Assembly (NCBI GenBank): GCA_031772625.1
Contig: CM062805.1
Location: 515,572,102 to 515,636,101, forward strand
Reading direction: 5' to 3'
Source of the DNA: Pinus tabuliformis
Taxonomy: Eukaryota; Streptophyta; Pinopsida; Pinales; Pinaceae
DNA length: 64,000 nucleotides
In this document: positions 34,691-44,830 of the stretch, one piece after another
Layout: the number at the start of each line of letters is the position of its first letter
How positions within the stretch are numbered: position 1 is the stretch's first letter
Notes under the pieces: generated by a model
The model's database searches: none
What the model saw: only the letters and a program-made list of their open reading frames with translations
Told to the model about the DNA's origin: nothing
Position numbers and translations under genes: made by a program

Positions 34691-37600
34691 AAGGAATTTT
34701 ATCTTATATATGCCCTCTGTAGTACCTCTCCTCCAGATACTTTGGGAAATTGGTTGATTGATAGTGGTGCCTCAAGGCACTTCACCGGGTACAAGGAAGC
34801 TCTTTCAAATCTGATAGAGAAGTATACAAATTTGGAAATTATCCTTGGAGACAATGCCATCTATCCCGTGAAAGGAGTTGGGAATGTTTCCCTTCAATTG
34901 AATCAGGGTAACACCATTCATCTACAAGAAGTACTATATGTACCCAATCTAAAGAAGAACTCGGTATCTATCTCGACGATGGAGGACAAGGGATTCAAGA
35001 TGGCATTCATCAATGGAAAGGTACGTGTGTGGAATAAAAAATTCAAAGATGCATTTACACTTGGCTTCAGGGTTGATAGCCTATATCAAGTTGGAGGAAG
35101 CCCATTGGGAGTTATGTCTTGCAACACATTACTTCAATCCGAACTATGGCACCGAAGGTTTGCTCATCTTCACTATAAGGCTATACGCGATGGAAGGAAG
35201 ATGGTTACAGGTATGCCCGAATTAATAGAGCATGAAGGTGTATGTCAGGGATGTCCTAAGGGAAAACATAAAAGGGGACCATTCCCCTCAAGTGATAGCA
35301 AGACCACAGACATTTTGCAATTGGTTCATTCTGATCTATCTGGTGCAATGCCCGTGACCTCATTGGGAGGATACTTATATTATGCAACCTTTATAGATGA
35401 TTTCTCTCGCGAGACTTGGATATATTTCTTGAAGAATAAGGACGAATTATTCTCATGGTTCTGTTCTTTCAAAGCTTTGATCGAAAATCAAACCAGGAAG
35501 AAAATCAAAATATTGAGGACTGATAATGGAACTGAATACAAATCAAATGGGTTCAAAGATTACTGTAGAGAAGTTGGCATTAGGGAGACTACTACCGCAT
35601 ACACTCCTAAGCAAAATGCTGTTGCTAAAAGGAAGAATCGTCCTATCGTAGAAGCCACTTGTCCCATGCTTCATGATCAAAGCCTTCCAAAGTTCTTATG
35701 GGCCGAAGCGACAAACACGTCGTGTATGTTCAAAATAGATTCCCTCATCAAGCGTTGGACTCCAAGACTCCCGAAGAAGTTTTCACTAGTAAGAAACCTG
35801 ATGTTTCTCACTTTAGAATTTTTGGTAGCCCCGTATATTTTCATGTGTCGAAAGAAAAGAGAAGCAAATTGGATGCTTCCAGGAAGAAAGGAACATTTGT
35901 GGGCTACAGTGAAACTTCTAAGGCATATAGAATTTATGTGCCTGATCAAAGAGAAGTGGAGATAAGTCGTGATGTCACTTTTGATGAGGATGTTGCCCTT
36001 AGGAAGATTAGTAACCTTCCTCTTCCAAGGAAGGACAAAGAAGAATATTTCGAAAAGCAAGGAGAATCACAAGATGAGCAGATGCCCGATGATGAAGGAC
36101 CAATGGATCCCATAGATCCACCCCCTCATGAGCCCTCCTCCTCGAAAAGGAGACCCCCATGGCTAGGGAGACTCTTGAAGATGCCAAGAGACATGTTGCA
36201 CCTAGGGGGACATTTCGTGAAAGTAAGAAGCCGAATAGGTACCAAGGGTACTTAAATACTATGAGCACCATTGTTTAATATGAGCCTTGCATATTCAAAG
36301 AAGCTACCAAACACCAACTTTGGAAGGATGCAATGAACGAAGAGTATGAGTCAATTATGAAGAATAATGTTTGGGATGTGGTCCATAGACACAAGGACAA
36401 ATCCGTTGTCACCTTGAAATGGCTCTTCAAGATCAAGCATGGAGCTGATGGAAGCGCTGAAAAGTTCAAGGCCAGATTCGTTGCTAAAGACTTTCTCAAA
36501 AGGAAGGTGTAGATTATGATGAGATATTTGCACCGGTTGCCCGCTACACCACCATCCATTAGATTATAGCACTTGCTAGCTCGCAAGGATGGAATCTTCA
36601 TCAGATGGATGTCAAGACTGCCTTCTTGCATGGTTCACTTAAGGAGGAAGTCTAAGTAAAACAACCTGAGGGGTTCGAAGTTCAAGATTGTCAGTCACAT
36701 GTATGCACGTTGAAGAAAGCCCTCTATGGGTTGAAGCAAGCACCACAATATGAGAGGATTGATAGCTAGTTGATGAAGTTGCGATTTACAAGAAGTGAAG
36801 TTGATTCGAACCTTTACTTTAAGGTTGAGAATGATAGACCTCTCATCTTGGTACTCTATGTGGACGATCTCTTTCTGACAGGTGCAGACCCTCTTATTCA
36901 TCAATGTAAGAGAGAGTTGGCTTCTGAATTTGATATGAAGGACCTAGGATTGATGCATTACTTCCTAGGGTTGGAGGTTTGGCAAAAGCCAGGGGAGATT
37001 TTCCTTTCTCAAAGAAAATATGTTGTGAAGCTACTTGAAAGATTTGGGATGGTGGACTGCAAGTCCGTGACTACTTCGATGGAACTTAACTTCAAGAAGT
37101 TATGTGGAAGTGTTGTCGGGCCCGATTTGGGAAATCCTTCTGAGTATCATCAACTCATAGGGGCCCTGATGTTCTTGGTGAACTCCCATCCAGACATATG
37201 TTTTGCAGTGAACACATTGAGTCAGTTTATGGTCGAGCCTCATCACATACATTGGATTGCTACCAAGAATCTCTTGAGATATCTTCAGGGCACAATCACT
37301 TATGGACTGAGATACACTGTCGAGAATGTGAGGCTCCATGGTTACTCTGATGCAGATTGGGTTGGCAGTGTGGTGGATCGTAAAATCACATCTGGATGTT
37401 GTTTCTCTCTAGGTTCTGCTTCGATATCATGGATGAGGAGGAAGTAGAAGTCGGTTGCCTTGAGCACCGCTGAGGCTGAATATATTGTTGCTAGTTTGGC
37501 CTCCAGTGAAGCTATTTGGTTGAGGAAGCTCTTTAGCGAGTTGTTTGGACGTGTTGGATACCACTGTGATCTTCTGCGACAATTAGAGTGAGATTCGTCT

Positions 37601-37822
37601 TTCGAAGAATCCTGTGTTTCATGACAGCTCCAAGCATATTCATATCAGATACCACTATATCCGGGATATGGTACAACGGGGAGCAATAAGGCTCCAACAC
37701 ATTGGGACTAATGATCAGGTCGCCGATATTCTTATGAAGCCCTTGGGAAAGGTCAAATTCTTGACCTTCCGTGAACAACTTGGAGTCATGGAGAGACCCT
37801 CTTATGAGGGTCCCGTATGAGA
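34691..37822 (+). pseudogene. Copia pol: protease, integrase, reverse transcriptase, RNase H (broken)
   Basis: Protease: WLIDSGASRHF (about 34752). Integrase: zinc-binding HRRFAHLH...CQGC (about 35150-35255), then catalytic DSDL-type Asp and TDNGTEY Asp. The final acidic residue is replaced by Lys (AAA, 35627-35629) in the TPKQNAVAKRKNR motif, so integration chemistry would fail. A frameshift near 35725 moves reading to the frame ending at 36255. Reverse transcriptase follows from about 36290 with several stops (36275-36770). YVDDLFLTG is intact (about 36859). RNase H: YSDADWVGS (about 37342) and, after a TAG at 37446, STAEAEY and the terminal HIGTNDQVADILMKPL segment ending about 37820. Several stops fit CAG to TAG changes. 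The order protease-integrase-RT-RNase H defines Ty1-copia. Confidence 0.9.
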
Positions 37823-38388
37823 TGGATGTTGAGCTCTGGGAGCTCTGGGGGGCTTGGGGTACTTCTTGGAGCGATGAGCGACCATAGGTTGAGTGGTTCA
37901 CCCTCCCCTATTGGTGCGCGATGTACAGGGTGAGTGGTTCACCTTCCCCTGTGATACCCCATGGTGGCATATGCATAGGATGAGTGGTTCACCTTCTTCT
38001 ATGGCATATGAGCAGGATGAGTGGTTCACCTTGTCCTACCGGCACATCCTACCCATGCAATTCAGGACTCATGGGAAGTACCTCTCATCTGGCCAATGAG
38101 TAGGGAAATGAGGATAGGGACCATAGTACTACCGATGGACGCATCATGTACTACCGTACTCCCTATGCTAGGATGTTGATATTGATTTGGGATCAATGGA
38201 AATTGACTTCGGGTCAGTTAAGAGTGGTATGACACACTCTCTATTATTGGAGACTGACTTCGGGTCAGTGGAGAATGGTATGATACATTCTCGATCATTT
38301 CTTCTTTCTTCATGGTTCAGCAGAGCAGAGCAGTGACAAGGATGGTACAAATTGTCAGACAGTTTGGTAGGTGATGTTCTCCCTAGTT
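37823..38388 (+). other. Copia 3' untranslated internal region
   Basis: Between the RNase H end and the polypurine tract. It contains a short phrase around GGATGAGTGGTTCACC(T/C)TC repeated four or more times between 37890 and 38035. No gene. Confidence 0.6.
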
Positions 38389-38397
38389 GAGAGGGAG
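38389..38397 (+). promoter_or_regulatory. Polypurine tract of the copia element
   Basis: GAGAGGGAG directly abuts the 3' LTR start TGTTAAATTT. Confidence 0.9.
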
Positions 38398-39481
38398 TGT
38401 TAAATTTGGCAACTAGGGCCAAACATCACTTTGGACAGCTCTTATGAGGCAGCTGATATTTTTCTTGGATTCCTCTTTCTGAGAGGTGTAGGATTGATCT
38501 AAAGATCATCCCATTCTGACATGTACAAATGAAGTTATGAATTTATTTTGATTATGGACAAATTGTCAAGGTCGGCCAACCATCAAATTAGCCTCCTCCA
38601 GCCTTCAACGTTGCATATAAATACAAGGTGCCTCCTCATTTTGGCATCACTCTCATTCATCTTTCTCTCTCTCATCTTGATTGGGTATAGATTTTTGGGC
38701 TTCTCTCTCTCCACACGTGCGAAGGAAGGTCTGATTTTCTAGCTGCTGCGTTGACCAGATTTGACCGAAATTTCAGGAGGCTGACTTTGACCAGCGACAC
38801 TGTTTGACTTCGATTTTGTGAGGGGGGCTTCTGTTTGGGAAGGTCGTTGTTCTGGGCACAAAAACCAAGGCAATTTGACCCTTGCATTGACCAACGTTGA
38901 CTACCCTAATTTAGGTTGTTGCGTTAACTTTTGTTGACCAGATTTGACTGGTTATTTTCAAACTATCTTGGGTTGCATTATCTTGTTGTTGGAGGTCGAG
39001 TTTACCAAGGTTGACCAAATTGTTTTGGAGGTCAATTTCAGCCTTGTTGACCAAGGTTGACCAAATTGTTTTGGAGGTCAATTTCAGAGTTATTAACCAA
39101 GGTTGAGCGAACTGTTTTGGAGGTCAATTTCAGCCTTGTTGACCAGCGTTGAATTTCTAGTTAGGGCTTTCTATTTCTGCAATTTCGTTGATCAGTTTAG
39201 GCAAGCGAATATTGTAAATTGTACTCTCTCTACTAAACTTTTGAAGAATTATAAGAAGAATTGATCAAGGGTTCCCCGCATTGGGATTTGTCCCTGGCTG
39301 GTGCCATATCTTGTGTCCTCGTGTTTTGGCTTGTCTTCTACTATTATTGGTAATGTTCTATCTGCATTTTACTATCGTGTTGATGTGGTTGCTATACTGG
39401 ATATGATATTGGGCTAATAAAGATAAATGAAGTAAAATTGCTCTAAGCATAGAACATACCATTGTTATCCTAAAATTAACA
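38398..39481 (+). repeat. 3' LTR of the copia element
   Basis: 1084 bp, TG to CA. A TATAAATA box lies at 38616-38623. A ~57-bp unit containing GGTTGACCAAATTG is present about three times (about 39000-39150) versus once in the 5' LTR. A polyadenylation-like AATAAAG is near 39416. Confidence 0.95.
38751..39140 (+). promoter_or_regulatory. Cluster of W-box-like TTGAC(C/T) motifs in the LTR leader
   Basis: Thirteen TTGACC or TTGACT on the plus strand and three GGTCAA on the reverse within about 390 bp, downstream of the TATA box. TTGAC(C/T) is the core W-box bound by plant WRKY factors. Conserved as a dense cluster in the 5' LTR (twelve copies). Confidence 0.55.
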
Positions 39482-42400
39482 GTATCCTAGATGGCCCTCA
39501 GCCGGCAGCCCCTTGCAACCACCAAATAGCTCGATGTGCCACTATCTCCGCCACCTGAGCCATCCATGTGGTCCCTCGCCCATCTGTGATGATCGTATGT
39601 TTGAAGGTGGGCCTTTCGACCCCGAAGTTATGGCTTTTCATTGTGTAGTTGGGTATTTTTGTTTACCTATCATGGACACTTTTGGGCATGGATTGGTAGG
39701 GGGATTCAGCGAAAAGAGTGGGTTTGTTATGTACTCTTGTCTCCTCTGTCCAATTTGATGGTTAGCCTTGTATCCTAGTCCCGTGGGATCTCTTTTATTG
39801 GCTACTAGCTTTTGGGATGGCACCACATGGGAAATCCTGATTTTGGTTGCATGGCCCTACTTCCCGATACCATATGCATTACTCCCATGCACTCATTATA
39901 ACCCCATTCACCATATTTCCCACACAGGTCCATGTTTGTCCATTGGGTCCACAAGGGCTTAGCCCCCCCCCCTTGTCCACAGCTTGGGTCAAGCCTGGAA
40001 CGATGCCCCGAAGGTTGATGTAGCTAAAGGAAAAAGAAAACACATAATTTGGCCACTCTCAACAAGAAAAGTACCATAAAATGCAAAAGATGGTTGGGGC
40101 ATACACATTTATCACATGGGCAAAAGCCAAACATGAGCTCTATCCCTTTCATTATGGCCATCACATTGGTTCCTAGGGTCCCTCATATTGACCCCTTCAT
40201 CATCAAGGAACCCATGATTGTCCCAACCCCTAGTGGGCGATGAACTGCTCCACCATAAAGGGGGTATCCATTGCTATATCTTACACATCATGATCTCATC
40301 CCTTCAAGCCTCGAGCAGTTATAAAGGAAAAATCAATAAAAGGAAAAAGGCATATGAAGAAGGGTGGAAAAACAAAGGTCAGGATAACTCGCGTACCACG
40401 AATTCTCCCTCCTACATTCATACACCCAAGTGCGAGCTTCCCTTATTATGGCTAACCTTGTACTGTGGCATGTGGCTTGGAGCCTTCCCCTAATGCCCCA
40501 TTTTGTTCCACCATTATATCACATACCACCTATTGCTTGATGGATGTACCATGGACATGTCACCCCCTTTAGAGGTACAAACCACTTAATAAGGTCCTTG
40601 GTTAACCCCCTTATTGAGCTTAGAGACACATGTACATGCTAAATCCCACAATGGAAGGGCATGCCACGATGAAGTGTCCATTTGATTCCATGATTTGTAA
40701 TCTCTTTTACTCAATTACTCTAATGGTTTGTTGTATTGGGAGGTGAGGGGATGCATTGGATCTTTATACAGGATTGCAGGTGGGTCTCCATTTGGGGTTT
40801 GGTTTGCCTATATGGGGTCGAAGCCCTCCAGAGGATTATATTGGCACTTGTAGGGTAAGCGTTGAGAGCCATGGGCCTCCACCATAGCAGAGAGCAGATT
40901 GCCACTTCATGGATCCCTCGACTCCATTCATTGAATGCTCATATTCCACCTTTTTGGATGAGGATAATGCACCTGGACCACCATGCCCAGTTGGCTTCAC
41001 ACTTGCACCACACACTTGGCAAATGTTCCAAGGCCCAGATGAGGATGTGTCTCACCATGGGAGACAGAGGAAGGGATTATGTCATCATTCTAGCCCTTAC
41101 AAATGGTATACAAGCATTATTGATCCACTTGGATACCCATGAGGATATCATTGTGCCCCCACACCCACTTGGGGACACTACATTTGATTTGCTTGGATAT
41201 CAAGGGGCCACCCCTTTGATCACTATGTTTGGAGTCTATTTTATCACCTTGGCACACTTTGGACTCCACTGGCCTCTTCAAGGGCCCAACGATTCATTGT
41301 ATTTACTGTTTTCCCTCTTTAGTGGCTTATCTTTCTATTTTAGAGCTATCTTGGTGGGCTTGTCACCAAGTCATGTCATTATTGTACATTATTTTATTAT
41401 TTGGGACTTAATTAGGCCTAAATAGGCAAATTGGACTCTTTAAGAAGGATATAAATTGATGAGAGCATTTCAATCTCATCATCACTTGGATTTGGATCAT
41501 TGTTTCTTCTAGGATTTTCGTTAAGCCTTTTGATGGACGAATTGGATTTCTAATGCATCTTGATGTTTGGAAGAGCTTAAATCTTGTCTTGGAGCTTTGA
41601 TTTTCTTGCACTTGATGATTGGAATAATTTCGTTGTACAATGTGAGTACTCTTTTCATGCTTATCTTGTAATTTGTCTCATGAAATGATCTATGGAATAT
41701 TTTCGTTCATGAAGTTGGTGTAGTTGCTCTTGGGCTTATGCGAAGTTGCTTATCTTGTCTTTGTGAGGGATTTTTCATATTGATTGTTGAAATGTATGGT
41801 GGATTATTGTCCTAGGGATACATGATTGCTCATGCATTATCTTGATAAGTCATCATTTGCAAATAATTAGAAGTATAAATTTCCCTTGTAACCTAGTTGT
41901 TGCTAATGCCATGTGAAGTTGTTGGGGAACTCCTTGATTGGAATTAAGCATCTCTAAACATTGTTTCCATTAGACTCCATTCTCCCAATAGGATAGGCAC
42001 TGGTCTAGTCCAAAGGTGATCGCAAAAGAAAACTCTTTTTCACCTCCTTCCATCTCTTCTAAGCCCTAACCTAGTAGGCATCCTAGGGCATCACCTAAAA
42101 TCGTTTTTAGCCATTAAAAATTCTTGAAAATTGGTCAACTATTGTGTTGGGATCTGCTCAGAGGTTCTCCAAATTTGAGGTCAATCCCATGATGGAATCT
42201 CGAGATATTCCAAGCCCTAGCTTGAAGACTATGTTGGAAATAATACTGAGGCGGGGGGGGGTGAATCAGTATTAGCAAATCACTAACTTTTTCATTTCCA
42301 TAATCAGATTCATATAGGCTACTTCAGTTAAGGGAACCCAAGTGTACACGCAACTTTGTTTAATGCAACTAGCGTATATCCAGTAAACTTATGATTCAGT

Positions 42401-42596
42401 GAATCCATTATATGTTGATCTTTAATCAAGACATCAGAACTTCATTAACCATATAAACAGTAAAGAGGTGCAGTAAAACAGAACAGATCATCACACATAA
42501 GAAACACACATGAACACCATGATATAAGGTGGAAACCCAATGTGGGACAAAAACCACCTATTGCGTCTTCCTTTAATATAAGAAAAACCTGTTTAC

Positions 42597-42890
42597 AATC
42601 TTGTACTAGCGCAAACTCATACCAGTACGCAGGCACCCACCTGCAGAAGGCTACAACCTTCTCTTGTTCTCCAGCTACCATTGGAAGGGAGCTACAACCC
42701 CTGGCTCTTGTACTAGCCGATATGTTTACTAGTACGTAGGTGTCGGCCTACTAAAGGCTCCAACCTTCACTCATTTTCCAGCTGCTACTGGAAGGGAGCT
42801 CCAACCCCCTGGCTCTTGTACTAGCCGATATGTTTACCAGTACGTAGGCGCCGGCCTACAGAAGGCTATGACCTTCTCTCTTCCTCCAGG
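42597..42890. repeat. 108-bp tandem repeat, about 2.7 units
   Basis: Units start near 42597, 42705 and 42813, each with CTTGTACTAGC...CCAGTACG(C/T)AGG...GAAGGCT. Periods 42705 to 42813 are exactly 108 bp; the first unit is more diverged. Confidence 0.85.
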
Positions 42891-43682
42891 GACCACGTTT
42901 CATAAATTTTCATACTGGATACTCCTAAAGCACAACACCATAATCTGAAGGCCACGTTTCATCCAATTTTCATATTAGACCCATCAACAACATTGAAGCA
43001 CAAAATTAATCACCACTGCAATACACCCATCAACTACACCTGCATCATCAATCTCTGAATCACCCAACACTGAAACCCTGTCAACAAAACACAGTCACCA
43101 GAACACAAAGCAGACCACAAAATTTTGCAACAACAACCAGATCCAACTGCAACTTCAAATATCATACTTCATACTATATATGCTACTCTGATGAGCCGAA
43201 CCAGCGTGTATACGCGCTTTTACCAAAGTGAACCTGCATACAGATCTACAAATATTTACTCATAACTTTGCAGCTATTCCAGACATCAGTCATACCCAGA
43301 TCATAACATTTATACAATAAAACATGCGTCAATAATTCAAATCTAGTCTATCCATGATCAAACCACATAATGATAATACATTCCAAGCCTTATGATCCCG
43401 ATCCATCATCCATCATCAACCGCATAGGTGCATCCTTGGTTCAGATCAAGCAAAGCATCACAAACCCATAACCAGCATACTAGATCTCACACTTCATCAG
43501 ATATTCATCACTTGCACACTTACACACTGGCCTAATGATCTTCTTCTCCTTATAGAGGTTTAGGCCTCTCTCAATACCATGGTCCAAAACCACGTAGGAC
43601 TGATATCTTGGACCCAATACCTCGGACCAAATACCATGGTCCAAACACCACGGACCAAAACTTATGTACACGCCTTTCCTTC

Positions 43683-43845
43683 TGTGAAAGTGTGTGTGTA
43701 CGTTATACGCGCCTTTGTATATAGTGAACCTGCATGTATATGCGACTTGGTATATAGTGAACCTGCGTATACCTTTTCGTATACGCGACTTTGTATATAG
43801 TGAACCTGCGTGTATACACGGCTTGGTCAATGGTGAACCTGTGTA
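43683..43845. repeat. Short tandem array with GTGAACCTGCGT phrases
   Basis: Four or five imperfect units of about 30-36 bp, each with GTATATAGTGAACCTGCGTGT-like sequence and a GTATACGCGACTT-like partner. Single related phrases occur upstream near 43197-43245. Self-complementary GTATAC steps could fold. Confidence 0.8.
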
Positions 43846-44539
43846 TACCTTTCTTTCTTCATTCTTGTTGTTTACCTGCTATACTGTGATCTTTCATCTG
43901 AGAGAGTTGCCATCAAGGACAACACTTGTGTCATACCTGTATCATAATGCCAACAGACTATTCTCCTCCCTAGGTATCCTTTGGTTAGTGGCTTCATTAG
44001 TATCATTGCACTTGAATTCCAAGATAAATTCAATTCCTTTGATCCTATTCTCCTCCCAACTTGGTCAAGACCATCAATTTGTTGCTACAAACCAAACCCT
44101 TGGCCTTGTTCGGGTCCACTTGAGCTTCTTTGTGGCCCCACAAACTTGAAAGTCCAATTTCACAAAGGACACTAAGAACCCTTCCCTTAGGATTCCTTGA
44201 TCTTGGGTACTTCTTTTCAAGTAACATTCCTCAAACCCTAGGTCTTGGTAATCCCCTAGCCCTTCTAAGAGAGCCATTTACCTTGCTTCTATAACAAGTA
44301 AGCCCATTATCTGAGCCTCTCTTGTGAATAGGCTTTAGGAATCACCTCATATCCTATCATTGTTCCATCTATTCTAGTGATTCTTCTCATACCGGGACTC
44401 CTCCCATCGGTGAAAGTCCATAAAGAGAAGGGAGTTTTAGCTGAGGTGACAGTAGGTTGTTGCTCCGTTGTTGCCACTTGGCCTAGTAGTTGCTCTATAA
44501 TATCCCCTCCTAAGACCCCTACTAGTTTGAGCGGTAACA

Positions 44540-44830
44540 GTCCAAAGAGCATATTAAAGCTGTAAAAAGAATCAAAGATAAATGCCTTCCTATTCCTCCA
44601 TTAAAGCTACCTGGCGAAGGAAGAAAAATTGTTTATTCAAATGCTAATGATAGGCATTGGGGAGCAATCCTAGCAGAATTAAATCACCAAGGATTTGAAG
44701 AAATATACAGATTTGCATCTGGACAGTTTAGTGAAGCTCAGTTGGACTACTACTCCACTGATAAAAAAATTTATGACTTAGCTTCCACAAAGGACACATA
44801 CCAATCCATCCTAATCATCATATGTTGTAA
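44540..44830 (+). pseudogene. Endogenous caulimovirid RNase H fragment, continuation of 30850-31475
   Basis: An open frame without a start codon runs from about 44540 to 44830. It includes a WGAIL motif and a later RFASGQFSEAQLDYYST stretch, the pattern of the RNase H domain that follows reverse transcriptase in caulimovirid polymerases. The first catalytic acid position reads Asn (YSNAND), so the domain is inactive. At 44540-44544 it repeats the GTCCA found at 31471-31475, and the reading frame on the two sides is compatible. The viral copy was therefore continuous before R1-A inserted. Downstream of 44830 I lose the homology. Confidence 0.7.

Larger units (their letters stand above)
31503..39481 (+). 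mobile_element. Ty1-copia retrotransposon, complete structure but decayed coding region
   Basis: LTRs 31503-33678 and 38398-39481 (both start TGTTAAATTT and end AACA) are flanked by a perfect GTATC duplication (31498-31502 and 39482-39486). An initiator-Met primer site starts at 33679 and a polypurine tract GAGAGGGAG ends at 38397. The interior shows gag, protease, integrase, reverse transcriptase and RNase H in copia order. The 5' LTR is twice the length of the 3' LTR because an antisense LTR landed in it. It sits only 27 bp inside R1-A. Confidence 0.95.
42232..43955. mobile_element. Solo LTR of an unrelated family (1.7 kb) inside R1-A
   Basis: Begins TGTTGGAAATAATACTGAGG, has a G run then GTGAATCAG, and ends ATGCCAACA. 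It is flanked by a perfect GACTA duplication (42227-42231 and 43956-43960). No primer site, gag or second LTR is present. The interior holds a 108-bp tandem repeat and a shorter repeat array with GTGAACCTGCGTATAC phrases. The apparent repeat-peptide frames on both strands near 43480-43830 come from that array and are not genes. Confidence 0.9.
31476..44539 (+). mobile_element. R1 copy A: solo LTR (~3.35 kb) in the caulimovirid, with two nested insertions
   Basis: Starts TGTTACCCACCACCTGTGG and ends GAGCGGTAACA, flanked by a perfect GTCCA duplication (31471-31475 and 44540-44544). The ends form a short inverted repeat TGTTACC/GGTAACA, as LTR termini do. Removing the copia element (31503-39486) and the solo LTR (42232-43960) leaves 3351 bp. 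R1 pieces are 31476-31502, 39487-42231 and 43961-44539. A TATAAATT motif near 41449 with an adjoining leader marks a likely U3/R junction. Long-looking frames here (for example 40862-41425) are not conserved in copies B and C. Confidence 0.9.

Noticed and set aside
40862..41425. 187-codon frame with hydrophobic segments
   Set aside because: Inside R1 copy A. Copies B and C do not keep it, and no family resemblance is seen.
43480..43830. Repeat peptide frames on both strands
   Set aside because: Produced by translating the short tandem array of a solo LTR.
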